From Methylovulum sp. (GTDB lineage: Bacteria; Pseudomonadota; Gammaproteobacteria; Methylococcales; Methylomonadaceae), in contig JAQTQZ010000002.1 in NCBI GenBank assembly GCA_028712695.1, forward strand, positions 62,001-126,000: 64,000 nucleotides of DNA. Direction: 5' to 3'. Position 1 is the stretch's first letter, and the number at the start of each line of letters is the position of its first letter. Positions 10,220-20,687 of this stretch are shown one piece after another. Below the pieces are notes generated by a model that was not told the DNA's origin, did not search any database, and saw nothing but the letters and a program-made list of their open reading frames with translations. The translations under genes and the position numbers were made by a program.

Positions 10220-12544
10220 TTATGCCGATGTTTCTTTAGGGCCGCCGACATCAGCCGGGTCACCTTCATAAGGGGTCGCATATTTACAGTCTTTTTGCGG
10301 GCAGACTTTTTCTACGCCGTGTCTTTTGGTTTCTTTAACGGTCAAGATCGGCCACTCACAGTTAGGGCAGCTTTCTTTAATAGGTGCATTCCAAAGGGCG
10401 TAAGTGCATTTTGGGTAGCCAGAGCAAGAATAGAAAATTTTACCGCTTTTGGCTTTACGCTTGAGTATCGTGCCTTTTTTGCATTGTGGGCATTCTACAC
10501 CAGTATCTAAAGGTTTTTCTAAAGGCTCAATATGGCGGCATTTAGGATAACCACTACAACCGATAAATTTGCCATAGCGTCCAGTTTTGATAACTAACGG
10601 TGACTCACATACAGGGCAGACGCGGCCTTCCACAACTTCGGATTCATCAGCTGCTCCGCCATCGTCATTAAGATTTCGGGTATATGAGCATTCAGGGTAA
10701 TGCGTGCAGCCGATAAACCGCCCATTCCGGCCTAAACGAATGGACAAGGGATTACCGCATTCGGGGCACTTTTCGTCGATGGCTTCCTGCGTGACATCTT
10801 TACGTTGCACGCTTTCTTCTTTTTCATTGATCAGCGTTTTAAACGGGCTCCAAAATGCGTGCATCAATGGAATCCAGTCTTTTTCTCCCCGCGAGACTGC
10901 ATCAAGATCATCTTCCAGCTTGGCAGTGAAGTCGTAATCGACGTATTTGGTGAAATGGTCAGTCAAGAACTTATTGACGATCCGGCCAACATCGGTGGGA
11001 TGGAAACGTTTGTTGTCCAGTGTGACATATTCCCTATTTTGCAAGGTTGAAATAATTGACGCATAAGTTGATGGACGACCAATGCCGTGTTCTTCCAGCG
11101 CCTTAACCAGACTCGCTTCGCCATAACGCGGTGGCGGTTCGGTAAAATGCTGGGCGGTGATGATGTCGTTAAGCGGTACCGGCCGGCCTTCTTCCAATGG
11201 TGGTAAGAAGCTTTCTTGTTCATCGCCTTCGTTACTATCGTCCTTTCCTTCCAGATAAACTGACATAAAACCTGGTGTGGCGATGGTCGAACCGGTGGCT
11301 CTAAAGATATGTTTGCCGCTGCCGCAACTTAAATCGACTGCGACCATATTGATGGTGGCGTGGATCATCTGGCAGGCGATGGTGCGTTTCCAGATCAAAT
11401 CATAGAGTTTGAATTGTTCGGCACTCAGGTAGTTTTTTAGCTGGTTAGGCAACAAACGGGCTGAAGTTGGGCGTATCGCTTCGTGTGCTTCTTGGGCGTT
11501 TTTGGATTTGGTTTTAAATAATCGGGGTTCTTCGGGAACATTATCGCGCCCGTAGTTTTCGGCAATCAGTTCCCTAATGTCCGCTACCGCTTCTACCGAC
11601 AGGTTGACCGAGTCGGTACGCATGTAGGTAATAAGGCCTTGCGTCTCGCCGCCGATGTCAATGCCCTCATACAACTGCTGCGCGACCATCATGGTGCGTT
11701 TGGTTGTGAAGCCCAATTTTCGGGAAGCTTCTTGCTGTAGGGTGGACGTGATAAACGGGGGGGCTGGGTTACGTTTGCGCTGCTTTTTTTCCAGCTTGGT
11801 GACCAGCAACTGGCCATCCGCAGCATCCAACAGGGCGAGTCTGGTTTGTTCTGCCTGTTCCTGATGGGTTATGCTGAATTGCGTTAGCTTTTCACCAGAA
11901 AAATGAGTCAGTTTGGCTTTAAAAACTTGCTCTTGGGCAGTTAAGTTGGCATCAATTGTCCAGTATTCGCGAGTTTTGAAAGCTTCAATTTCCAGTTCGC
12001 GTTCGACGATCATCCGTAGGGCTGGACTTTGTACACGGCCTGCTGACAAGCCACGGCGGATTTTTTTCCAAAGCAACGGTGACAATTTAAAGCCGACCAG
12101 ATAGTCGAGCGCCCGTCGTGCTTGTTGGGCATTAATCAGGTTAATGGCAAGCTGTTCTGGGTGGGCGATGGCTTCGGTGACCGCTTTTTTGGTGATCTCA
12201 TGAAAAACAACACGGTGTACAGGCTTGTTTTTGATTAGATTTTTTTCATTCAGCAATTCGTACAAATGCCAAGAAATGGCTTCACCTTCACGGTCAGGGT
12301 CGGTTGCCAGATAGAGGGTGTCTGCAGTCTTTAAGGCTTTACTTATGGCTTGAACGTGACGTTGATTACGTTCAATGACTTCATATTTCATCGCAAAGTC
12401 GTGGTCGGGATCAACAGCGCCTTCTTTGGGGATCAAATCCCGCACATGTCCATACGAGGCTAATACCTGAAAGTCTTTGCCTAAATATTTTTCTATTGTT
12501 TTCGCCTTAGCAGGCGACTCTACAATAACAAGGTTTTTACTCAT
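10220..12544 (-). CDS. topA: DNA topoisomerase I
   Basis: MSKNLVIVESPAKAKTIEKYLG, YMRTDSVNLS, C-terminal Cys4 zinc motifs. Confidence 0.97.
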   Translation of the reverse strand: MSKNLVIVESPAKAKTIEKYLGKDFQVLASYGHVRDLIPKEGAVDPDHDFAMKYEVIERNQRHVQAISKALKTADTLYLATDPDREGEAISWHLYELLNEKNLIKNKPVHRVVFHEITKKAVTEAIAHPEQLAINLINAQQARRALDYLVGFKLSPLLWKKIRRGLSAGRVQSPALRMIVERELEIEAFKTREYWTIDANLTAQEQVFKAKLTHFSGEKLTQFSITHQEQAEQTRLALLDAADGQLLVTKLEKKQRKRNPAPPFITSTLQQEASRKLGFTTKRTMMVAQQLYEGIDIGGETQGLITYMRTDSVNLSVEAVADIRELIAENYGRDNVPEEPRLFKTKSKNAQEAHEAIRPTSARLLPNQLKNYLSAEQFKLYDLIWKRTIACQMIHATINMVAVDLSCGSGKHIFRATGSTIATPGFMSVYLEGKDDSNEGDEQESFLPPLEEGRPVPLNDIITAQHFTEPPPRYGEASLVKALEEHGIGRPSTYASIISTLQNREYVTLDNKRFHPTDVGRIVNKFLTDHFTKYVDYDFTAKLEDDLDAVSRGEKDWIPLMHAFWSPFKTLINEKEESVQRKDVTQEAIDEKCPECGNPLSIRLGRNGRFIGCTHYPECSYTRNLNDDGGAADESEVVEGRVCPVCESPLVIKTGRYGKFIGCSGYPKCRHIEPLEKPLDTGVECPQCKKGTILKRKAKSGKIFYSCSGYPKCTYALWNAPIKESCPNCEWPILTVKETKRHGVEKVCPQKDCKYATPYEGDPADVGGPKETSA

Positions 12545-12630
12545 TTAATCGTTATAGGTTCAAGGTTCAAGATTTAAGGTTCAACGGGGGCTTTTTGCAC
12601 CTTAGTCACTTGAACCTAGCGTCTGATGGT

Positions 12631-13098
12631 TCAGTGCAGATAGGTCGGTACAAGATCGTAAACAATATCTTCCATTCTGGAAAAAGCCAGTTCTTCATCT
12701 GGCTGGCTGAGCAGGATCATCAAGACGATCCATTTTAGTTTTTCTAAGGATATTTCTTCATTTTCGAGTGCCATAGCCCGGTCGATGACAATTTCTCTAT
12801 TAGCGGAGTTCAGGATGCCGTTGTGTTCCAAAAACATCAGGAGATTACGGCATTCAAGATCAAGCTTAGCCTGTTCCTGAGGACAAAAAATGCGGAATGC
12901 GGCCGAGACGGTAGGTTTTATTGAGCGTTGCAAGCTTAACGATTCAAGCCAGTCAAAGGCTTTGTTCACTTCAAGCTGGGCAAAGCCTGCTTCTTGCAAT
13001 TCTGTTTTGATGACATCGCTGTCAGGAAGTATTTCAATTTCTTCTTCCATATAGTTTTCGAATAAGTACATCAGGACATCAAAAATATTTTCTTTCAT
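12631..13098 (-). CDS. smg: Smg/DUF494 family protein (ORF extends to 13140)
   Basis: MKENIFDVLMYLFENYMEEEIE; position next to dprA and topA. Confidence 0.88.
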   Translation of the reverse strand: MKENIFDVLMYLFENYMEEEIEILPDSDVIKTELQEAGFAQLEVNKAFDWLESLSLQRSIKPTVSAAFRIFCPQEQAKLDLECRNLLMFLEHNGILNSANREIVIDRAMALENEEISLEKLKWIVLMILLSQPDEELAFSRMEDIVYDLVPTYLH

Positions 13099-13111
13099 AG
13101 TGGATTGTCGT

Positions 13112-14221
13112 TTATTTAAGTCGAGTGTAGCAACCGCCACTGGTTGCTTCCAGGTAACCTTGCAGTTCTAAAATAAGTAGCATAGATGAAATGACCCCAA
13201 TCGATAACCCTGAATTTTCAACCAGATTATCAATTGAAGTTGGGCTGAACATAACCAGATTCAATAATGTTTGTTGCTCCAGGTCAAGCACTGATTGTGT
13301 TGATATTGCAGAAAAATTGTTATCTTGTTGAATATATTGATTTAATTCTTCAAAAATATCTTGCGTGGTTTCAACTAGTTTTGCACCTTCACGGATGAGG
13401 GCGTTGCAGCCGCGTGCTAGGGGGTTATGGATGGAACCGGGAATGGCAAACACTTCACGGTTTTGTTCCAGTGCCATTCGGGCCGTTATCAGTGAGCCGC
13501 TTTGTTTGGCTGCCTCAACAACCAACAAGCCTTGGCATAAGCCGCTGATAATCCGATTGCGTCTAGGAAAATGGTTGGCTTTGGCTGTTGTGCCGGGAGG
13601 GAATTCTGAAATCATTGCGCCTGTGCTGACAATTTCTGTGGCGAGTTCTTTGTGTCTGGCAGGATAGACGCGATCCAGCCCCGTGCCGGCTACGGCAATG
13701 GTATAGCCTTTGTTGGCGAGAGCCCCTTGATGACTGGCTGCGTCAATGCCCAGAGCTAGACCGCTGGTGATGACGAAACCGTGCTGGCTTAAAGTTTGGG
13801 CAAAATTGAATGCGGTTTCTTTGCCTGACAGCGAGGGGTTACGGCTGCCAACCATAGCAATTTGTGGCAAGGATAACAATGCGGCATTGCCCCGTACAAA
13901 TAAAATGGGCGGCGGGTCGGCAATTTCTTTTAGCTGTGTAGGGTAGCTGAGGTCGGCAATTGTAATAACTTGATTGTTTTGTTGTGCTAACCAGGATAGG
14001 TCATAATCAATGGCAGTCCAATCAGGATTTTTGATGGCATGTATACTATCGTCTTTTAGCCCTAAAGCAATCAGTGCCGAGCTGGATTCTGAAAATAACA
14101 GTGGCGGGGAGTGGCTTGCCAGTAAGCGGAGAAATGTCCGGCAACCAACTCCTGGCGTGCGTAATAAAGCAAGCCAGAATTTGATGTCATCGGTATTAGG
14201 TGGCTGAATCAGCGTGCTCAG
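13112..14221 (-). CDS. dprA: DNA processing protein DprA; probable non-canonical start
   Basis: GSRNPSLSGKETAFNFAQTLSQHGFVITSGLALGIDAASHQGAL; open reading continues upstream (STLIQPPNTDDIKFWLALLRTPGVGCRTFLRLL...) to 14221. Confidence 0.85.
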   Translation of the reverse strand: MSTLIQPPNTDDIKFWLALLRTPGVGCRTFLRLLASHSPPLLFSESSSALIALGLKDDSIHAIKNPDWTAIDYDLSWLAQQNNQVITIADLSYPTQLKEIADPPPILFVRGNAALLSLPQIAMVGSRNPSLSGKETAFNFAQTLSQHGFVITSGLALGIDAASHQGALANKGYTIAVAGTGLDRVYPARHKELATEIVSTGAMISEFPPGTTAKANHFPRRNRIISGLCQGLLVVEAAKQSGSLITARMALEQNREVFAIPGSIHNPLARGCNALIREGAKLVETTQDIFEELNQYIQQDNNFSAISTQSVLDLEQQTLLNLVMFSPTSIDNLVENSGLSIGVISSMLLILELQGYLEATSGGCYTRLK

Positions 14222-15333
14222 GGGGTTTGTACTTTATCTAAAACATGGATAGGCTGGATGGCTTTCATCACTAGCGCGTAGCTGACCCGCTCAAATGGAC
14301 GAAATACCATTAGTACTCCGGCATGTTCATCAGGCAGTTTGACAGTGTCGTTTTTAATCGCGCTGTATTGATCCCTAACTAGCTTGCCTTGTTGGAGGAT
14401 TTCCAGTTCATGTCCTGGCAACAGGCCATCTTTGGTGCCCTTGTCGATAACCACAACGTTATGCCGGCCAATTTGGGAAACGCCGTCTAAGACACTGATG
14501 ATGTTGCCAGTAATTTTTTTCTCAGGGGGCCTGGGGAAATAGTTCAAGATAATATCTTCTTCATCTTTACGCATGGTCCGATCGCCGATACGGATTTCAC
14601 CGTTTGATTTGGTAATGGCTAATGTTGCCGGATCGCCTGCTTGCTGTAAACTAACATCAGCGATGTATTTTGCCTCATAACCCAAGATTTCTTTTGTGGT
14701 AGGGCTAACGTAGGCGCCACCAGGCCGATATACAGTGTATGAGATAGTGTTGGGGGTGTTTATCGAACGGACATAGATGCGGTCACCGGCACCGGCAACT
14801 ATATGTTCTCCGGCCAAGCCAATAACATAAGGTGAGTCGTTCAGGTCATTTTTTCCAACAACCTTGGGTGATGTTAAGAATGCCGAGATTTCATTCGAAG
14901 GTATTAACTTGATAGCTTGTTTCAAGTTAATTTCACGTATGCACGGTAGTAGTTTGCCGTTTTCATCGACAGCAAAGTTTTTGCGGCCATGCTTATAATC
15001 TTCTTCTTGAAGGACGCATGGGCCATGCACAAGAGGACTATCAAATTGCTCGGTTCTGGAAAGGCTAAGCTGGGGCTTACCGTTAACCATGGAAAAATAA
15101 ATAGTATCGCCGGGATAAATCAGATTAGGGTTTTTGATTTGTGTGTTATCGCGCCACAGTTCAGGCCATTGCCAAGCATGATGTAAAAACTTGGCCGATA
15201 TATCCCATAAGGTATCGCCTTCAACAACAGTGTATTGATCGGGATGCGCAGGGTTTATTTGGATGTCTTCGGCCCATAAACAGGCACTGAAAAGCAAAGA
15301 AAATAGCAACCCTGAGAGTGTTCTAAAAGCCAT
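14218..15333 (-). CDS. LysM-domain secreted protein
   Basis: Signal peptide; YTVVEGDTLWDISAKFLHHAWQWPELWRDNTQIKNPNLIYPGDTIYF LysM motif. Confidence 0.9.
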   Translation of the reverse strand: MAFRTLSGLLFSLLFSACLWAEDIQINPAHPDQYTVVEGDTLWDISAKFLHHAWQWPELWRDNTQIKNPNLIYPGDTIYFSMVNGKPQLSLSRTEQFDSPLVHGPCVLQEEDYKHGRKNFAVDENGKLLPCIREINLKQAIKLIPSNEISAFLTSPKVVGKNDLNDSPYVIGLAGEHIVAGAGDRIYVRSINTPNTISYTVYRPGGAYVSPTTKEILGYEAKYIADVSLQQAGDPATLAITKSNGEIRIGDRTMRKDEEDIILNYFPRPPEKKITGNIISVLDGVSQIGRHNVVVIDKGTKDGLLPGHELEILQQGKLVRDQYSAIKNDTVKLPDEHAGVLMVFRPFERVSYALVMKAIQPIHVLDKVQTP

Positions 15334-15612
15334 AGTGATTCCTTAGGAGTCTTTTGATCGGTTTGAATTCAAAGTTTAGATGAATTCAGATAGGATTCAA
15401 GTCTGAAAGTAACTTATTGATTTATCAGGATTAAAAACTCTCTCTTTTGGTGAGGTGTGACACCTGATCGATACCTGTTAATTTGTTATTTTTGCAGTTT
15501 GTTTTAATAGTTACAAGATAAATCCAATATCAGGTGCGCATTCATTCTCAAATGCTTGTTTATTCAGAGCATATCTTATAACTCAAAATCAAATAGACCG
15601 GATGGGTCAATT

Positions 15613-15774
15613 TCACTGTTTGTTGCCTTGCGCTGCGATGGCATCAGAGACAGGCTTGGTTTGAAAATCTCGTTTTGTGCTATATCGCCCAAGGCTAAAT
15701 GCCAGCCAGTTATGCACGGCGATGATATGTTTTAAAAGTGTTCTTAGGATTAGCAGTCTAGGCCGAAAGCACAC
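15613..15774 (-). pseudogene. Short 53-codon ORF remnant, possibly a transposase C-terminus
   Basis: Frame reads VCFRPRLLILRTLLKHIIAVHNWLAFSLGRYSTKRDFQTKPVSDAIAAQGNKQ*; family not certain. Confidence 0.3.
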
Positions 15775-15966
15775 TAAAAAAATTCTGGCCAATTTGGCTC
15801 AACAATTGTAAGACCCACCATGATGACTTATTTTGCACTGAACCGGCGAAAGATATACGCTTGATTAAGCCGGTGGAAGCACAGCTTTAACTGAAGCGTT
15901 TCCGGTTTAGACACACCTAAACAACACAGCAACACGTCACGATCACATAACAAGAGGGGTAAGTTA

Positions 15967-17223
15967 GTGAAATTCATTCATGCCGCAGACATACATTTGG
16001 ATAGTCCGTTAACCGGGTTAAGCGCTTATGCCGATGCCCCGGTGGAAATGCTGCGCACGGCGACCCGCGATGCCTTTACCAACCTAGTTACCGAAGCGCT
16101 TGAGCAACCCGTTGACTTTATGGTTATTGCCGGCGATCTGTACGATGGTACTTGGAAGGATCACAACACCGGCATTTATTTCTGTAAAGAAATGGGGCGC
16201 TTAAAAAAAGCAGGAATACTGGTTTACCTGCTGTTCGGCAACCATGATGCCGAAAGTGAAATGACCAAAAAACTGCAATTGCCTGACAATGTCTTTACTT
16301 TCGACACCCGCAAGCCCACTACTTTTTGTCTGGAAAGCCTAAAAGTCGCCCTTCATGGCCGTAGCTTTAAGGAAAAGGAAACACTGGAGAATCTTGTGAC
16401 AGGGTATCCGGCTCCGACACCGGGAATGTTCAATATTGGCGTATTACACACCGCGCTTGAGGGCAATGCGGCGCACGCCAGCTATGCCCCGTGCAGTATT
16501 GATGAACTTCATGCCAAAGGCTACCAGTATTGGGCATTAGGCCATGTCCATGAGCATCAAATTTGGCAAGGCACCTCGACGGTGGTTTTCCCTGGCAACC
16601 TTCAGGGGCGACATATCCGGGAGACGGGCCCACGCGGGGCGGTTCTCGTCACCGTGAATGAATCTGGCGCTCCAGAAGTTGAACGGCTTTTTGTGGACGT
16701 ACTGCGCTGGTGCAACCTTGAAGTCAATGTAAGCGAGTGCCATTCTTTATCTGAAGTGGTGCTTGCCATTGGTAAAGGGCTAAATGCACTTGTCCAAAAC
16801 GCCGCCACTTCCATTCCAACCGCCATAAGAGTCACGGTTATCGGCAAGACACCGGCTCATGGTGAGCTTTTCGGGCTGGAATCCCAACTGCGTGCCGAGG
16901 TCTTAGCCTTGGCTGTCACCATTGGGGCGGAGCGAATTTGGATTGAAAAGGTCAGCGTCAACACTTCAGCCACGGATGACGGTGTAGCGGTCAAGGCGAG
17001 GGTCGATGCACTTTCAGACTTGCAGGATCTGCTCGAGGCTGCTGAAGCAGACCCGGACTTTCTCAAAAGCCTACAAGAAGAGCTTTTAGGCTTGGTCAAC
17101 AAGGCACCCTTGGAGTTGCAAACCGCTGTCCCTTATTTCAAGGACATCCGCTCCGGCGACCTGGCCGGACTGGTGCGCGAAGTGCGTTCGGGGCTAGTCT
17201 CACATTTGGCAATGGTGGAGTAA
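15967..17223 (+). CDS. YhaO-like metallophosphoesterase (SbcD/Mre11-type DNA repair exonuclease)
   Basis: GTG start; KFIHAADIHLDSPLTGL, VIAGDLYDG, LLFGNHDAES, WALGHVHEHQ motifs. Confidence 0.9.
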   Translation: MKFIHAADIHLDSPLTGLSAYADAPVEMLRTATRDAFTNLVTEALEQPVDFMVIAGDLYDGTWKDHNTGIYFCKEMGRLKKAGILVYLLFGNHDAESEMTKKLQLPDNVFTFDTRKPTTFCLESLKVALHGRSFKEKETLENLVTGYPAPTPGMFNIGVLHTALEGNAAHASYAPCSIDELHAKGYQYWALGHVHEHQIWQGTSTVVFPGNLQGRHIRETGPRGAVLVTVNESGAPEVERLFVDVLRWCNLEVNVSECHSLSEVVLAIGKGLNALVQNAATSIPTAIRVTVIGKTPAHGELFGLESQLRAEVLALAVTIGAERIWIEKVSVNTSATDDGVAVKARVDALSDLQDLLEAAEADPDFLKSLQEELLGLVNKAPLELQTAVPYFKDIRSGDLAGLVREVRSGLVSHLAMVE

Positions 17224-17228
17224 GCGAT

Positions 17229-20200
17229 ATGCGCTTTCATCGTTTAGACCTTATCAAATATGGCAAGTTTTCTGACCGTTCAATCGAGTTCCCGGAAGCC
17301 AAACAGGATTTTCATCTGATTGTCGGTCCGAATGAGGCGGGTAAGTCCACCTTACGCGCCGCGATTGTTGATTTGTTGTTCGGCATACCCACGCGTTCTG
17401 CGTTAGGTTTCTTGCACCCGCTCAACGAACTGCGCTTGGGGGCGCACATCGGCAACCCGTCGGGCGCTTTGGAATTTCATCGGGCAAAAGCCCAAAAACA
17501 AACGGTGCGCTCACCCTTGGATGTTGTCTTGCCGGAATCCGTGTTAATACCGTTTCTGGGGACTGCGGATAGGCATTTTTTCGATCAGATGTTTGGCCTT
17601 GACCACACCCGTTTGGTTTCGGGAGGCAATAGCATCTTGAATGCCGAGAACGATGTGGGCCAGATACTGTTTCAATCAGCGGCGGGCGTTGCCAGTCTCG
17701 GCAAAATTCGTGATGCGCTGGTCGCTGAAGCCGATAAACTTTGGGCGCCGAGAAAATCGGCCGATAGAGCCTATTACATCGCTGCCGACCAGCTCGAAAA
17801 GGCGGCAACTACGTTAAAGGAAGCAACCGTCCGAACCAAGGTGTGGGTGGAGGCCAATAATAAGGTTGAGGAACTGCAAGAATTGTTGAGTGGTGAGCGT
17901 GACCGCCATCAGCAACTCCAAAGCCAGCGAAATAGCCTTGAACGCATTCGAAGGCTGGCACCCTTTTTGATCGCCATCAGGGATAACGAGATGAAGTTGG
18001 CTGAACTTGGTGAGGTGATTGAATTACCGACTGACGCAGCCACGATTTTATCGGTGTCAGAGCGAGACCTTGCCGTAGCACGCCAGCGTTTGGAACTGCG
18101 GGAGAGTGAAGTTGAGAAAACTACAGAGGCTTTAGGACACATCCATGTCGACGAAGCCATGCTGGGCATGGCTGCTGACCTTGTTACACTCGATAACCTT
18201 CGACTTCAATACAGCGCCTATCACCGGGATATTGAACGTCGAAGAAATGAAATAGCCGCCCTTTGGCAGGAGGTTGGCAATTCATGCGCCCAGCTGGGTT
18301 GGCTGCCGGAATCCGAACAGGCTATCGCCCAACGCCTGCCCAAGCTTTTGGTACAACGTGAACTCAGACAATTGATCCGTGATCATGGTGGGGTCATTCA
18401 GACCCTGCGGTCAGCTGAAAAGGCGGAAAGCAATAAGCTGTCCGAAATTGACCAACTGTCAAAACAACTGGCCAATGTCCAGGAAGGCGAAATAAAACCC
18501 GCCCTACGTGCGGCATTAGCCCATGCCAAGTCTTTCGGTGATTTACAGGCTACCCATCAAAAGCAACAACGTGTCCTGACCAAAGCCAAATCAGCGTTGG
18601 AAAGTTCCTTGCAAGAATTAGGACAATGGCAGAAGCCATTGGCTGAATTGATCACAATACAGCCACCTGGCCCAGAAAAAATATCACGTTTGCAGCAAGA
18701 CCGTCTGAGTCTTATCGCCGATCAAAAAGCCGAATCAGTGAGGCTGAACACCCAAAAGGCAGAGGTCGCTCGGATTGAATTGGCTATCTCCCAATTTCAG
18801 GAACTGCATCATCCCACTACCCGTGATACCGTCCTGCAAGCACGGAAAGAACGGGACGCATCATGGCTTGCTATCAAAATTGGCGAGGCTACGCTGCAAC
18901 AAGCCGCCCCAACATTCGAAGCGACAATAGTTTATGCCGACAGCGTTGCCGATAAGCTGCTGGATGATGTGGAGGAGGCAACTGAACTGCAAAGCTTGTT
19001 GCATCAGCTTGAGCGCGAAAAGCAGCAGCTGTTGATTATTGAAAGTCGGCAGACGGACTTGGAACAGGAAATCCAACGGCTTGATGAGGGTTGGGCAAAA
19101 CAGGCGATCAGCCTCAATTTGGTGGGTATGCCGTTAGAGGAAATTGGAACCTGGATAATCAAGCGGGAAAAGGTTCTTAGAGCGGACACTGTTTATCAAG
19201 AGGCTCAAGATGATGTTGACTCAACTTGTCGATGGGTCGAGGAAGCCAGCATCAACCTGATGAACGCCTTACGGGAAACCGGGCTTAAGGTGTCCGAAGC
19301 CGATAGCCTTTCGTTGCTCAGTGTGCAAGCGGACAATTTTATCCAAGAAACCGATGGTGCGAACGTCCGCCGTGAAACATTATCCACCCAATTGCTTGCC
19401 GCGAAGACCCTTGCAACCACGCTAAACCAAGCGACCGATGACGCGAAGGCAGAGGAAAACCGCTGGACTGAAGCATGGTCCACTACGCTGGTAAAAGCGG
19501 GATTATCCCCAGATAGCGATCCAGGAATCGTTGAAGGCGCACTTGAACTTATTGGCAAAATTGCTGAGAAATTGGAAAAGATGCGCCAAATTCAGGTTGA
19601 GCGTATTGATACCATGAACACTGATCTTAAGGGCTTTTCTGTTAACGCTAATCGTTTGGCGGAAATCATTGCACCAGAACTTACTGGTATGTCGGCTAGC
19701 GAAATTGCCCTAGAACTTGCAAACCGGCTGATCCAGGCCCGCGAATCTCATGCAGAACGGGAGCGTTTGAAAGACGTGTTGCGTTCAGCTCAGACCCAAG
19801 TCCTTGAAGCCAAAGAATTGATCCAAACGGCAACGGCAAACCTGAAGCCATTGATGGCTAGGGCTAACGTTGATACCACTGCGTTGTTGGCAGAAGCCAT
19901 CAGGCGGTCTGACGAACATCGCCGTTTAAACGCCGGGTTGGTCGAGTCCCAAACGTCCCTGCTCAATGGGGGGGATGGTCTTAACCGATCACAAATCGAA
20001 GCCGAGATTGATGCGGCCGACTTAGTCCAGTTAGTATCCGGGCTAGCGAAAATCAATGATGAATTGTCTGACACCGTACAGCGGCAAACCGATCTTTCGG
20101 CTGACTTGGCTAATGCGGCACGGATTTTGTCCGACATCGGTGGTTCTGATGCCGCCGCCCAAGCTGAAGCACAACGGCAAGAAGCGATTGCCAAAATGGC

Positions 20201-20687
20201 GGATGTGGCGGAACGATATGTTAAAGTCTTAACAGCCGGACATTTGCTCCGCTGGTCGATAGAGCGCTATAGGGAAGAGAAACAAGGGCCATTGCTGCTG
20301 CGGGCAAGCTCAATCTTTTCAACTTTAACTTCAGGGGCGTTTCGGAAGCTTGTTGTGGATTTTGAGCGCGAACCGATGGTTTTGGAGGGGGTGCGGTCGG
20401 ACGGAAAACTGGTCGGTATCTCTGGGCTCAGTGACGGTACACGGGACCAACTCTATTTGGCGCTTCGACTGGCCGCCTTGGAAATGCACTTGGAACAGAC
20501 CCTGCCTTTGCCCTTCATCGCCGACGACCTGTTCATCAATTACGATGATGCACGGTCAAAGGCAGGGTTTGAAGCCCTCAAGGGATTATCCGAGCAGACG
20601 CAAGTCATTTTTCTAAGCCATCATGACCATTTGATACCAACAGTCCAAGCCGTTTTTGGAAAACAAGCCAATATTATCTATTTGTGA
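17229..20687 (+). CDS. YhaN-like AAA ATPase (SbcC/Rad50-type coiled-coil)
   Basis: Walker A VGPNEAGKSTL, long coiled-coil region, LSDGTRDQLYLALRLAALE signature, Walker B LPFIADDLFINYDD. Confidence 0.9.
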   Translation: MRFHRLDLIKYGKFSDRSIEFPEAKQDFHLIVGPNEAGKSTLRAAIVDLLFGIPTRSALGFLHPLNELRLGAHIGNPSGALEFHRAKAQKQTVRSPLDVVLPESVLIPFLGTADRHFFDQMFGLDHTRLVSGGNSILNAENDVGQILFQSAAGVASLGKIRDALVAEADKLWAPRKSADRAYYIAADQLEKAATTLKEATVRTKVWVEANNKVEELQELLSGERDRHQQLQSQRNSLERIRRLAPFLIAIRDNEMKLAELGEVIELPTDAATILSVSERDLAVARQRLELRESEVEKTTEALGHIHVDEAMLGMAADLVTLDNLRLQYSAYHRDIERRRNEIAALWQEVGNSCAQLGWLPESEQAIAQRLPKLLVQRELRQLIRDHGGVIQTLRSAEKAESNKLSEIDQLSKQLANVQEGEIKPALRAALAHAKSFGDLQATHQKQQRVLTKAKSALESSLQELGQWQKPLAELITIQPPGPEKISRLQQDRLSLIADQKAESVRLNTQKAEVARIELAISQFQELHHPTTRDTVLQARKERDASWLAIKIGEATLQQAAPTFEATIVYADSVADKLLDDVEEATELQSLLHQLEREKQQLLIIESRQTDLEQEIQRLDEGWAKQAISLNLVGMPLEEIGTWIIKREKVLRADTVYQEAQDDVDSTCRWVEEASINLMNALRETGLKVSEADSLSLLSVQADNFIQETDGANVRRETLSTQLLAAKTLATTLNQATDDAKAEENRWTEAWSTTLVKAGLSPDSDPGIVEGALELIGKIAEKLEKMRQIQVERIDTMNTDLKGFSVNANRLAEIIAPELTGMSASEIALELANRLIQARESHAERERLKDVLRSAQTQVLEAKELIQTATANLKPLMARANVDTTALLAEAIRRSDEHRRLNAGLVESQTSLLNGGDGLNRSQIEAEIDAADLVQLVSGLAKINDELSDTVQRQTDLSADLANAARILSDIGGSDAAAQAEAQRQEAIAKMADVAERYVKVLTAGHLLRWSIERYREEKQGPLLLRASSIFSTLTSGAFRKLVVDFEREPMVLEGVRSDGKLVGISGLSDGTRDQLYLALRLAALEMHLEQTLPLPFIADDLFINYDDARSKAGFEALKGLSEQTQVIFLSHHDHLIPTVQAVFGKQANIIYL

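Noticed and set aside
12555-12618. Multiple GGTTCAA repeats and TAGGTTCAAG/CTTGAACCTA inverted repeat between topA and smg
   Set aside because: Short, low complexity and intergenic; could be a hairpin but too weak to call a repeat family without a genome scan
17422-20194. Several long antisense ORFs inside yhaN-like gene
   Set aside because: Shadow ORFs of a strongly supported GC-rich coding frame, no recognisable motifs
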